Origin: Deuterostichococcus epilithicus
Lineage: Eukaryota; Chlorophyta; Trebouxiophyceae; Prasiolales; Stichococcaceae
Direction of reading: 5' to 3'
Length of the DNA: 64,000 nucleotides
NCBI GenBank assembly: GCA_033439295.1
Contig: JAVTLE010000023.1
Location: 124,001-188,000, forward strand
Shown here: positions 34,304-45,701 of the stretch, in pieces
Position numbering within the stretch: the stretch's first letter is position 1
Layout of the letters: each line of letters starts with the position of its first letter
Translations under genes and position numbers: made by a program
Notes under the pieces: generated by a model
The model's input: only the letters and a program-made list of their open reading frames with translations
Databases searched by the model: none
What the model was told of the DNA's origin: nothing

Positions 34304-37300
34304 TTACCGCCGCCTTCTGTGGCGCCGGCGCCCCGTTGCCGTGCCGCCGCCATGCGGCCCAGCCTCGAAGGCCCAGGGATAGGCCGCCTGCACTGGCGGC
34401 ACCGCCAGCGGAACCCCTAGATGGTTCCTCAGAATCTCCACCACATCGCCGACGGTCACGTTCATGTCAGCGGCTGGGTTCAGTGCGGGATACACCAGCG
34501 GCCAGTAGTGCTGCCCCAGCATGGAGGAGTGTTCCCAAAAGACCACGACATTGGACCAGGAGTCCGGGATGAACTCGATGAGCAGCGTGTCTGGGCCTGC
34601 CCAAAACTGGTTGAGCAGCGCGCCGCCGTGAGGGCCTATCAACGCCAGCACCTGAGTTTGAACAAGGACAACGACACGGACAAGTAAATCCTTTATTCAT
34701 GTGCAAGTTTGAAGCAGCAGCGTCGCAGGCCCTGCCCAAGACAGGATGAGCAGCGCATCGCAGTGCGACCCAGTCAGTGCCGACACCTGTTCTTGGTGGT
34801 ATCTGAGGCAAATCCCAGATGCTAAAGACAACTACCACCTGGGCAATTGACATGCGCGTTACTGCCAAAATGTCTGGCTGCCATTCGAGCAAACAGCAGC
34901 CTTGCAGATCGTGGGCTGCACGTCGAACCCTCGTGATGATGGCGGAAGCAGGCAGCGGCTGTGCGGATCTTTCAAACAGAAAAGTGCACAGCTCGGCAGC
35001 AACATGGCGCAGTGGATCTGGCATGATGTCAGGCAGAGCTATGTGCCGCTCAGGCGCTGCTGCGCCAGTTGCCACTTTCGTCACTGCGAAACGCCCGCAC
35101 CTCCTCGCTGAAGAATTTCACGACAGCAGGAAAGTCCGTAAAGTTTGCAGGGTTGAAGACCTGCAGCCGCTCCCCTCGGCCCCGCTCTTCCAGCAGCCTG
35201 TGGGAAAAAAGAGATAAGTCTGGAAAGGCGAGTCCCAACCGTCCTATGTCCATCCTGGTAGCGGCTTGGCTCTGAAATGGGCTGTCGACCAAACAGCGTG
35301 ACGCCTGGGAGCGCCCCGGCTAGCCTGCTGGGGCGGCAATCCCAATAAGCGACGGCCGTGGCGCCCCTTGCCTGCAGAGACGCGCACGCCTGCAGGCAAG
35401 GGCCGGAAGCCGCAGCCGCCAGGGCGGCTGAGGCACCAGCCAGGACTGCGCGTGCTGCGCTACGGATTGCACGAGTCGCCCAGCGAGAGTGCTTGACACC
35501 AGCAAGCGCACCTGGTGATGCCGTCAACGAGGTCGCCCTCGTTGGGGATGACGCGGCCGCCGTTGCGCATGCTGCCGCCACGCCCTGGCGTGCGCGTCGC
35601 ATACACAACCACCTGCGCCAGGGTCGCATTGGTGGGGCATAAGCCTTTGCTTGCGTGTGTTCGTGTGGGTTTCTGGAAATGCTGCCGCCACGCACCGGCG
35701 TGCGCATCCACACAAACCACCACCTTGGCCAGCACGCCGGCTGGGCGGCGCAGCATCTCGTGCAGTCGTCTGGGGATGCAGCAGCCCCAGGCCTGCCCGC
35801 TCGCATGCAGCTGTCCCAACACTCCGGGCCTCGCAGCACAGGCAGGCAGGGATGTGGTGCAGGATTCAAATCTGAGCATGTATCATTGTAGGTTCCCGAT
35901 GCAAGCAAGTAAGGAGGCTGACCTTTTTGCGGTGCAGCGGGACGTCACGGCGAGCCCCCGCCGCCTCCGCCAGCCGCACCGCGAACCAGGGGTGGATGAG
36001 CGGCGCACGGCAGGCGAACACCAGCCGCCGCGCCAGCAGCCCCGCGACCGGCAGCTCGCCGACGGGCGTCACGGCGGCCGGCGCCACGCCGACGCCGGCC
36101 CACATCACGGACTGCCACTCGGGGACGGCGTCGATGGGAAAGCCGGTGATGACGAGGCTGTCGTTGGCGAGGTGCTCCGCGGCCTGTGCCGTGCACGAGG
36201 GGGTTGAGGGTTTCGAGCAAGCAAGGCAGTCAGGCAGCCGTCAGGTTGAGAGCTCATGCCACAGACAGGCCAGGAGGATGCTGTGTGACATGCACAACAT
36301 AGTAGACCGATCAGCTCGCCCCATGCCATGCATGCTGCTGCGCTTTTCCCTTTAGTCGGGTTGAGTTTCTGGCGTGTTCTTCAAAGGACGCAAGTCCGGT
36401 AGTCATGCTCGAGCCTGCTCGCCTGCATGATGACGTGGCTGGTGCGGTCCAGCCAGTGCTGCCAGTGGCCGGAGTCTGGCACTGTCGCGACGGCGGCCAC
36501 ATCGGCGGAATCTGTGACGTTGGCGCTGGCGGCCGCCCCGGGCCGGCCGGTGCCCTGGCTGGCCATCCAGGCGTCGTGCGTCGCCGTCGCATTTGCCGCG
36601 GCGGTGGCGGCGACGGCTGACGGTCTGGCCGCCACACTGCCATCAGCGTCCACAGCTGCGACGCCTGCGGGGCCCGCCGCCGCCGCCGCCGCCGTAGCCG
36701 TCTCGGCGGCGAGCGGGTACATGAACGGGGTGTGGTCGCTGTCGGAGGCCATGCAGTGCCGCGGCACCCTGCAGCGAAGCTGACGCGGCGTCAGAGGATG
36801 CTCCGCTCTCAACCCACATCCAATGCACAGGATGCGACATGACTCTCAGAGCATGTGGTGCCGCTCGTCCTGGGCCAATCACCAGCGCTTTGAGCTGCTA
36901 GCGAGGCTTTGTGTGGAATCACAGAGTTCGAATGCGCCCATCAGGCAAATGCATCAGACGCCAGTGCTCGCGTCAACCTGGACAATCAAGATGAGTCTTG
37001 CATTGGGAACCAAGGAGCGGACCAGGCGTCAGTGCGCAGGCTCTGCCGCAGCACCACGTCGCGAAAGACCAGCACCTGCCCCCGCTGCCCAGCATAGTGC
37101 ACCCAGCCGTCCAGGCCGTACCGCGCCCGGTCGACCGCATAGTGCGCCTCGCCATTCATCAGCCGCGGCTGCGCGGCGCGGCAGAGCTTCGGGAAGTCAT
37201 GTTGGAGCTGTGGGGTGACAAGGGATTGCACACGGCTGCCAATGGCGAACTGTGCCCGATGCGGCACAGTCGAAGGCCCACAAACTAAATGCTGCGCGGA

Positions 37301-38445
37301 GACGCTCAGGCCAGACCTGGTTCCGGCATGCGTCATCTTTCGAGCACTGGCGCCTCTGTTCGCCCCTGCAGGGTGCCGGCGCCACGATGCATGGCTGTGC
37401 ACACACACCAAGCCAGCGCGCGCGCACAGATTGACTTGGCACAACCAGAAGTGATACGCCACGAACAGAAATGCAGGGGGATCTGCGCAGCGCCGGTGAC
37501 GAGTCACACCGTCACATGATTGGTCGTCAGCCCTGACTCCGGACCCACCTGCCATAGGTGCTTCTGATGATCGTTCAGGAAGCTGGGCTGCCGCAGCCGG
37601 AAGTCGCTGTAAACCAGCTCCTCCGCTCCGATGAGGTTGGTTTCTGTATCCGCCCGCGCTGCGACGCACGGCGCCCACGCGCCGGGCATCCACTCCTGGC
37701 ACTCGCTGAACACCAGCGGCGCCCATTGAGCGCTCTCCTGCCGCAGCAGGGATTTAGGGTTCCTCTGGTGTATTGGTAACATGCAGGTCCAGGGCAGGCC
37801 AGAGGCAGCTACATGTCCGCCCTTGGCACGGCAGCAGCCAAAAAATGCGCCAATGTAGCAACGCGTGCGGCGCAGGCGCAATATAAAGCCGAAGTGCAGG
37901 CAAGCCCTCCGCAGAATCGCCTGCGGGTGGAGCACACAGCCGCGGCACGGTTGGCAAATTGACGTGCAGCAAGGCAAGCCCTTTGCTGCAGCCTGCCAGC
38001 CGCAAAGATGACGGGGAATCTGCTGCAAGTGTTGCCAGGAATGTGGGTTCCTGGAGCCGCACCGCAGATGGGTCGGCCTGTCTAAAGCGCCGGATCGCCA
38101 GGCGGGAGTTGCCGTCATCGCCCGAACCGGCGCTGCTGCCGGGGGCGCTGCCGCCGCTGCTAGCGCCCCACCTACCGTCCAATTTGTGCAGGAGCAGCTG
38201 CTGCCGGAACGCTGCAGAGCCGAGATTCTTTTAGTCAGTACCCATCAGTCACACACAACGTTCACGCGACAGACGTGCTGCAGGACAACTGCCTGGCGCC
38301 GCAGAGTCAGACAAAATTTGTGCAGACCTGACGAGCCTTGCAGGCCGATCCAGTGGACGACGACGCTCGCGGCAGCGACGCCGAGAACAAGACTGATGAG
38401 CGCCAGTCGTCGACGCTGTTTTGCAGCACGTGGATTACTTTTCAT
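34304..38445 (-). CDS. Glycosyltransferase family 61-like (DUF563) type II membrane protein
   Basis: Probable Golgi glycosyltransferase; the sugar donor and acceptor are unknown. Nine exons, 597 aa: 38328-38445, 38063-38211, 37549-37737, 37023-37207, 36423-36768, 35923-36183, 35512-35612, 35101-35197, 34304-34651. The N terminus is a basic stretch then a signal anchor (RRRLALISLVLGVAAASVVV). A lumenal domain follows with LVFRDVVLRQ. The exon at 36423 holds a long Ala/Thr-rich insert not expected in the family. GT61 hallmarks are at the C-terminal end: RNGGRVIPNEGDLV (family R...R.I.NE.EL) and LALIGPHGGALLNQFWA (family VIGPHGAGL.N). The insert exon ends at a GC donor (36422). The first-intron and insert-exon borders are the least certain. 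Confidence 0.82.
35679..35732 (-). repeat. Copy of glycosyltransferase exon 7 start and acceptor
   Basis: ATGCTGCCGCCACGC and about 38 following bases repeat 35571-35622, the junction encoding VVVYATRTPGRGGS. The copy encodes VVVCVDAHAGAWRQ, lies in the upstream intron, and keeps a plausible acceptor. Confidence 0.8.
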
Positions 38446-38929
38446 AGGGCGCGCAGATCATATAGTCTGACGAGGCTGTGCCGAAACCGCGCGAGGCAGC
38501 AGGCCATCGAGCCGTTGCGACGAATGGATTTCAAGAAAGGAATCATCGAAATGGCGAATTCCGCACTGTGGTTGCATGGCTTGGCGCGCTTCGGACTCTT
38601 GGTCGCTGCTACAGGGTGCCTACAGGAAAGGCAGCTGAGAATCCAGGCAGTACAACACCAGGTCGCACAGCAGGAGCTTCAGAGTGCTTTGCGCAGTGCC
38701 TATTGGTCCGACACGCCGAAGTCGACGAAGTTTGTCACGGTTCGACCCTTCACCAGCATGATGCCTAGGAGCCTCAGACTCAAGCCGCAGGTCCGAGAAT
38801 GCCCGACTGCGACGGGGCCGGCAGCGGCACTCGCTCGCGACTGCCCATATTCACACTGCTCGGTGTGCTCCATTCGGCGGCGCCGCGCCGCAGCGATGGC
38901 GCCCTTCCGAGGCGCATCACCGGGTCATT
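38446..38929. other. Intergenic region between the two tandem membrane-protein genes
   Basis: Contains the glycosyltransferase promoter and the DUF3431 gene 3' UTR on the minus strand. No gene is supportable. The plus-strand ORF at 38338-38964 has no family resemblance. Confidence 0.5.
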
Positions 38930-41900
38930 TCACCCCTTGCAGTCCCGGCAGTTTGCGGCCGTGAAGGTCTCCCTGAAGCCGACCGGCTCGTGCGGCAGCG
39001 TGTAGATGAGCCGCCACAGGTACTCGAATATGCGCGGCAGCCGGTCGTCGTTCTTGGCGTGCAGCGCCTCAAGCCATCCGGTGTACACGTCCTGCACACA
39101 GCGCAGGGTGGCCAGCATCTCGCTCCTGCCTCTCATGTGCGCGCGCCACTTGCTTTGTTCTGTTGATAAACAGCTTAGTTTCGGAAGGGTGATGAGCCCG
39201 TGCTGCAGAGGTGTTGTGCGGCTTTGATATCATGTCAACGCTGATCGCGGCGGCCGCAGCGGACGTTTGCCAGCGGCGTCCTGCCATTGCAAGCCCAAGT
39301 ACAGGCATCTGCCCGACAGGGTTTAGGGGCTGGAGTGAGGGTTTTCAACCCTAACCCTAAATGGAGGCACTGCCAGGGCGCCTCTCATGCTTTCAACACA
39401 GCCCTAGCCATGGCGTGCTAGGCGCAGGCAACGGGTAGCTGTTTTCCAGCAATGCTAGATGCATCACGGTTGCTGGTGTGCGCCCCATTCAAGACTTTCA
39501 TCCTGTCTGTGGTGGCACGGAAACAGACAGCAGCGCCCACACCTTGCTGTGGCGCACTGGGCGTGTCATGGCGCGCTGACCCCAACTATGTAAGAGTCGT
39601 TTTGTGGGTTTGCTGCGCAGTGAGAAGCCCTACAAAAACCAACCTTGTCGTAGCGGAGCAGCGCGGGGCGTGTCACGGCGTGCTGGCCGCAGCAGTCGCG
39701 CACGATCTCGTCCGGCATCGGCCCCAGCGCCGGCGCGAACATCTCGTCCCAGAACTCGGCGATGTGCGCGTACCCTGCACACACGAGTCGCAGAACTTTC
39801 GACCTCAAAGCACCCTCGAGTGCTGTGCTGCGCAACCTCGTAAGATTAGCTTGCCCTCGCTACAGGGTTTAGGGTATAGAGCGCTGCAGCATGTACGTGC
39901 GGCGCGCACAGCAAAGAGCAGCACGAGCAGGAGATCAGCTGCCAGAGCCACAGAGGTGTGCCCACCGGAAGGCGAAACACCTTCCTCCACCGGTTCTTCG
40001 GGGGCGAGGTACCGCACGTCGCCGCGGTCGTAAAAAGGAAGAGTTGTTTTCCCAAGTTTCTTAGAGTCAAAAACAAGGAGTTGGCACACCTTCCTCCACC
40101 GGTTCCTCCGGGGCGAGGTACTGCACATCGCCGCGGTCGCCCAGCCCCTCGGCGCACCAGCGGTGGATGAGCCGCAATCGCCGGCTGACGTTTAGCCTGT
40201 CGGCGCCTGCGGCAGAGGTGCCAGATTTGAATGTTCAAAAGCCAGCGCCGTCAGGAAAGGGCTCCGCATCTCTGTGACTGAGTCTCCGTGAGTGAGCGGG
40301 AGCCATCCGCAGTCGTGACCGCCGCTCCTGCAAGCAGCTTCAGACTCTTGCATGCCCGCGCGCCCTGGCCATCATGTTTACTGCAGGGTCGCAGATCATG
40401 TCGCCCGTGTCCTGACGACATGGACCAACACATTGACCAGCAAAGAGCAAGGAGTGCAAGGCACGGCATCAGCAGCGTGCACAGGCCCTAAACCCTGAGC
40501 CCGCACCCACAAACTCGTCGTCGGGGTAGTTGACGCTCAAGTACGAGCGGATGCCCAGCGTCGGCGCAATCTGCGGCAGGACCGCCAGGATGTCGAAGCT
40601 GTGCCACGCAATCCTGCAGCGAGCGCACACTGCACGTCAGGACTTGGTTCCCCAGCGGCTGCCGCAGGAACCGGCCACCATCATCCTTAGCGTGCCCTCT
40701 GTCAGTCACTCTTAGCGTGCCCTCCGTCAGTCACTGCGAGAACGAGACGAAGTGTCTGCAGCCATGCCCTGCCGCAGGCGCCCTGCAGCAGGGTCGGCAG
40801 CACCACCGCCGAAAGACATCCGAAGCTCAGCCCGGTGACCCGGCGGCGAGTGTCGTATGGCATGGACACAGCAGTGGTGGTTCTAGTGAAATGGCACTGG
40901 GGTTTGGGGGTGAGCAGTCATTGCCCTGCCCCGCGCTTGCAGATGGGGGGCCGTCTAGGGGGCCGTCTGAGCTCCAGCAGTGGCGAGCTATCAGGCATGC
41001 TGCTGCTTGGGGGCATTGCCACGGTTTGGCTCGCTCCGGTGCCGAGCGGGCGCCGCCAGACAACAGACGGAGATGTGACATGCCGTCTTGCAAGCTTGCT
41101 TGCTGTGAGACAGTTGCTTCCAAATCCCGAATCACAGAAGTTGCACGAGGGTGCTGCAGCGCACCTGTGACCGTGCAGGAAGATTGTCACATCCGCAAAT
41201 CCAAACGGATGGTGGTCTGCCAAGTAAGCCAGATATGATGACGCCTCCAGGCCTGCAAAATTCATCCGGCATTCTTAGCGACGTGTTTGACTCGCTCGGT
41301 TTGACGTGCTGAATCGGCTGGCCACGTCAAGAGCCCCTTATGGCAGGCCGCGCCCATCCCTGCCCTCTGCCTCCGACGGCTGCTAGGCAGAGAGTCAAGC
41401 CAGCATGGGCAGCCACTCGCAGCTGGTTGGCCGGGTGTCGATGCTGGAAGGTCAGCACCGCTTGCTCAGCGCACGGCACGGACCACTGACTGAGAGTGCA
41501 AATGTTTTGAACATGTCGTGTTCCATCCACCTATATTGGGCTCGATGAAGCGCACGACGGTGGCGCCAAACACGCTGGCGTTGCGATACTCCTCGTTGTG
41601 CGTGTAGACCTCGATTGGCGTGCCTGGCGGCGCCCACTCCTGCACAACAGACAGTGGTTTCAGGTGACTGTGGCTTTCCTAGCCGCTGGCCTCTGCTGTA
41701 CAAGCCTTCGTTGAGCTCGCGGCTGCGATGAGCTGAGCCGAGCCCTGCTTCAAGTGCACGCAAACATGCGGCAATACCCTGCAGCCACCATCAACGGCGG
41801 CGCATGCCATTGAGCGCGGAACAGGAAAGATGTGCGATGCCGTCGGCACCCATGCCACAGCAGTCTGGCAGGAGAGGCGCTGCGGCAGGGGACTGCAACT

Positions 41901-44900
41901 GTGTGCAACTGCAGTTGGCAGTCCTGCACTGTGCTCATGACAGGCTCAGAACACGGGCCTTGACACGGCGGTGACACTGTCACGACACGACAGCTGCACG
42001 TCCTGCGCCACAGCCGCTGTGGCAGCTTGGTGTTGCCTCCACCCACCAAAGGCCCCTTTGCTTCAAACACCGGGTCTCCCCATTGATTTTTGAGATCTTC
42101 AGTTGATCTATGTGTCTTGGCCAGAAAAATCACGCGCCTGCAGGGCGGGCAGCCAGTGGAGGGGCTCTGTGAAGTGCGCGATGCAGAACGCCAGGCTCGG
42201 CTGTGCCTCTGGGTGCCACGGAACGATGCGCTCGTTTTCCGGCTCCAGCATGTTGCCGCCCACCTGCACACACCTCAAACCACATCAAACAGAGCGGTGG
42301 GTCCAGATACTTCGATTTTCAGTCGTTTGTGAATCCTCGGGGCGGCTGTGATAGCCAAGGCAGCAGGGCACCCCAGACTGTTGCTGCCGCTGTACCCCAG
42401 TTGGAATGTGAGGAAAGGGTCCTCCGCAGGAGGCCCCCGTCTTCACGAGTGTGGCGGCCACCCAAACCCTGTGCCCTGCGCGATCGCGCTCGCCTTCAGG
42501 AGCGTGGCCGACCCAGCACATCAGGGAACGCCCGGCCTGCCGCGGCGCCGGCGCCGCAAGTCTGCTCAGAGCTTTGCAAACTTTAGGGTTCAGACTCCCG
42601 GTGCCCACCTTCACAAGGGTGGCGGCCAGCGCGTCGGCGCGGCCCGTCTGCAGCGGCGCCAGGGAAGCCAGGCGGAAGCCCTGCTCGGCAAAGCCATCGA
42701 ACACCGTGCGCAGCCAGGAGGTGTCGTCAGTGCCGCTCGCAACGGCGGCATGCAGCTCCAGGAGGATCTGTGATACGTAGAAATTTCCTTATCATGACAA
42801 AGAAGATTGTGCGCAGGCTGATGCGATGAAGGCTCAGGGTCTGGGAGCCGGTCGCACAGCGGCCGAATGGCGTGCGCAGACGCAGGACCGCATGCAACTC
42901 CGGTAGGGTCTGTGGGCTTTACAAAGGTCTGGGCGGCACCTCAGGGTTCGGCTCTGGTCCTACCTGGAAGGCGCCTACAGGTCCGGCAGGAGGGCCGAGG
43001 CTGCACCGCCGCACACCTCGCCCACTGACCTGCCTCACACAGTATTCAACCCCCTAAACTCTCCATATCCCACCGTGCATCTCCTCTGAAATCACGCTTC
43101 TCTCAACTCCCACCTGTGAGGCGTTGATGGCGCGGTCTGACCGGAGCGCCAGGTCCTGCAGCACCTCCGCATGGCGTGCCGTCCGCAGGTCGGCAACGAG
43201 CAGGTCGACCCAGCTGGCGTTGCGCTGCTCCACCAGGACATTCCAATCCATGTCCTCCGCCTGTGTTGACATGCATAGTAAGACCCAGGTACTATATAAA
43301 ACAGTGGCAAGAGCAGGTCGAACCAGCTGGCATTGCGCTGCTCCACCAGGGCATTCCACGCCGACTCCTCTGCCTGTGGAAAGCTGTGCAATGTATAGCG
43401 TGTCCCCATGGACACAGAAGCGCCAAACGCGGATCTGCACCGAGCAGCTCGGTTTGGGGAGCTGCTGTGCCGGTCCAGCAACGCAGTTTCCTCTACCCTT
43501 GCCATCGGCGCAGAGCAAGCGCAACAACCAGACACAGCACCGCAGCAGCAGCGGCGAGCCACTGCGGCTGCAGGGCTGCAGCAACGTACTCTGCTCACAC
43601 TCACTCAGGCGCTTCGCAGATTCACGGCCAGTCTTTCGCCAACACTGCACCTGTTTCCCCAAAAATCTTGATTATTTAGAAAAATCGAAAGAAAGAATTA
43701 ATTGAAAGCACCTGCCAGGCGTCGAGCGCGCGGCTGTCCAGGCTGCAGCCCGTCTCGTTGGCAAGGCGGCTTGCAAGCGGCAAATGCTTCGCATCCGCCA
43801 GCAGCACCACGGCGCAGCTCGGGTGCGTGAGCAGCGGCCCGAAGCCACACACGAACTGGTTGTCCTCTGCCGATCGCCCGATCTGCAACAAAAGAAAGAA
43901 ATTTAATCAAAAGTAGAAAGGTGAGCAGCGGCCCGAAGCCGCACACAAACTGGTTGTCCTCCTGGCGTCCGCCCGATCTGCAAGGGTTTAGGGTTTGACC
44001 CAATGGTGCTGCTCCCGGGGCTCGGTGCTCAGACTGTGAATCCGGAGGAGCAGGGACGGGGGTGGCAACGCCGGCAGCGGCGGGAAGGCATACGCAAGAG
44101 CTGGTTGGCGTTTGAAATATTAGTGTTCTGCCCGCACAAATCACAGTGCACAGACTCCGCAGTGTTTGCAAGGCAGGAAGGTCCCAGCAACCATGCACGG
44201 GGGCTCAGAGCTGGGCTGCTCGATGACATTTTGCGATGTGGAATGGGTCCAATTGATGCACATCAACATCAGACGACGACACAAGGCAGCCTGCGCCATG
44301 CCAGGGTGCAAGGGCATGCAGGGCAGTGGCGACGTGAGTGCCGACCCGCAGCAGAGGCCCGTGCATCGGCCGCTGGCTTCCATGGCCGCACCCTCATGCT
44401 GGGACGCCACAGGGGGCCGTGCATGCCGATACCGGCTGCTGCATTCCCTGGCACTGAGGTGTTGATGCACTGAGCTGTGGAGCTGCCGGGGGCTGCCCAC
44501 CTGCTCTAGTTCAAAGGGGCAGCTGTAGAGTTCCCCGGGCGCCACCGCGAGCGCATGCCGCACAAATGAAAGCTCTCTCTGCCCGCCGGTGCCAAACACC
44601 TGCAAGTGGATGCAGGACCGAGGTTCGTGCCTGAACCACTTTTGCACCGGGATAGAGGTGTCATCGTGATCGCCACGCTCGCGGGCAGACTTGTCGGCAG
44701 CCAGGACAGGTCAGCAGTCCGGCTCGGGCAGCGCAGGGCAGCGCAAAGGCGCTGCGCCATGCAGGTTGACGATGTCGTTGCCCCAGATCAGCCTGCTGGC
44801 ACACAAGGGTGGCATCCTGAAACACGCTATGCTCGGGCGTCCCCTCCCACAATATCGCAGGCAGCTGCCGTTAGGCATTCCTGCAGCGCCCACAGCTCCA

Positions 44901-45072
44901 GAGGCGCGCGTGCGCACGATGTCGCGGTGAGCTCCGCATCCGGCATCTCGGCCAGCAGTGCTGTACAGCTCACCTCGTATCGGAACGCCACACCGCTGGC
45001 AGCCAGCAGGACGGCCAGCAGCGCCAGGTATCGCAGGCGCCTGGCCCCCGATCCTGGCCGCAGCACCCTCAT
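38930..45072 (-). CDS. DUF3431-family type II membrane protein
   Basis: Function unknown; DUF3431 proteins are thought to be carbohydrate-related. Twelve exons, 534 aa: 44974-45072, 44501-44689, 43712-43882, 43114-43260, 42609-42767, 42138-42263, 41531-41639, 41165-41252, 40507-40613, 40090-40206, 39644-39774, 38930-39091. A basic N terminus and signal anchor (RYLALLAVLLAASGVAF) predict a lumenal catalytic-type domain. DUF3431 landmarks near the C-terminal half: FCIAHFTEPLHWLPAL, IEVYTHNEEY, ASSYLAYLADHH, VTIFLHGHR, AWHSFDILAVL, DCCGQHAVTR (family CCAQFAVSR) and FEYLWRLIY. About 230 residues before this are not recognised. Exon 42138-42263 uses a GC donor. The second exon start (44689) is chosen on frame only. 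Confidence 0.8.
39347..39361. repeat. Telomere-like AACCCTAACCCTAAA tract in an intron
   Basis: A short interstitial tract of plant/green-algal telomere-type repeat (TTTAGGG on the other strand), with a separate GTTTAGGG at 39321-39328. Similar tracts occur at 24685-24699, 39865-39874, 40487-40496, 42582-42588, 43984-43996 and 37752-37759, nearly all inside introns. Confidence 0.8.
39975..40030 (-). repeat. Copy of DUF3431 exon 10 end and donor
   Basis: It repeats 40084-40140, the exon 3' end encoding DRGDVQYLAPEEPVEE and its GTGTG donor, in the downstream intron. The copy encodes DRGDVRYLAPEEPVEE with a GTGTTT donor. About five mismatches in 56 bases, so it is recent. Confidence 0.9.
42433..42464 (-). 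repeat. Decayed copy of DUF3431 exon 5 end
   Basis: GTCTTCACGAGTGTGGCGGC repeats the exon end at about 42604-42635, encoding AATLVK before its donor. It is in the downstream intron, next to a TTTAGGG at 42582-42588. Confidence 0.7.
43314..43378 (-). repeat. Copy of DUF3431 exon 4 start and acceptor, still open
   Basis: 65 bases repeat 43201-43265. The genuine exon encodes AEDMDWNVLVEQRNASWVDLL; the copy encodes AEESAWNALVEQRNASW and then FDLL, with its own CACAG acceptor. Most differences are conservative, and no stop interrupts the shared part. Confidence 0.85.
43921..43983 (-). repeat. Copy of DUF3431 exon 3 start and acceptor
   Basis: It repeats 43827-43888: acceptor plus codons for IGRSAEDNQFVCGFGPLLT. 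The copy (IGRTPGGQ-like then NQFVCGFGPLLT) sits 95 bp upstream and is bordered by GGGTTTAGGGTTT. Confidence 0.85.
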
Positions 45073-45597
45073 GCATCTGCGTCCCCGCTAGCACGCTGCT
45101 GGGCCATGCCGCCGTGACCGTAACGGCGATAGGCCTGGCGTGTTGCGGATCCAACTCAGGCGGGAAGAGCAACGGGCTGCGGCTGCAAAACCGTGGTTCT
45201 GAGTCCCGATGCTGGCAAGCGTTACAGCCCAAATGCGGCTTAGATATCCGTGCAACCAGAAGTTGGCACCCTGTGCAGCTGCCGTCTCCTAAGCACTTTC
45301 CGCAGGACGCTACTCAAGTCAGAACGAGTCGTACACAGTCGGCAGTCCGAAGCCTGACGATCGTCAACACCCGCGTTTCGGAACGCAGCAGCGTGCACAC
45401 TGATCAACGGTCAAATTAGCTTGATCTCTTGTCATCAAAAGGCATTTGTGAAGGGGTGGAAGCGTCTTGGAAGGGCTGCGTCTGAGCTGTGCATTGTACA
45501 CGAACGTACGACGCATTGACGTGTCATTCCTTCCCGCCAGATTTCAAACTGGTTCAGCTCGCGGGCCAATGTTTGTGGCATTGGCGCCATAGTGGTG
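45073..45597. other. Intergenic region upstream of the DUF3431 gene
   Basis: Expected to hold the DUF3431 promoter and the 3' UTR of the NPF-motif gene. A minus-strand TGTAA lies near 45222-45226. No gene is supportable. Confidence 0.45.
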
Positions 45598-45666
45598 TCA
45601 GATGTCCAGGATGCTCTGCACCTCCTGTCGGCCGATAGATGATGCAGGGCTGACTGCCTGCAGTCC

Positions 45667-45701
<35 letters not shown>

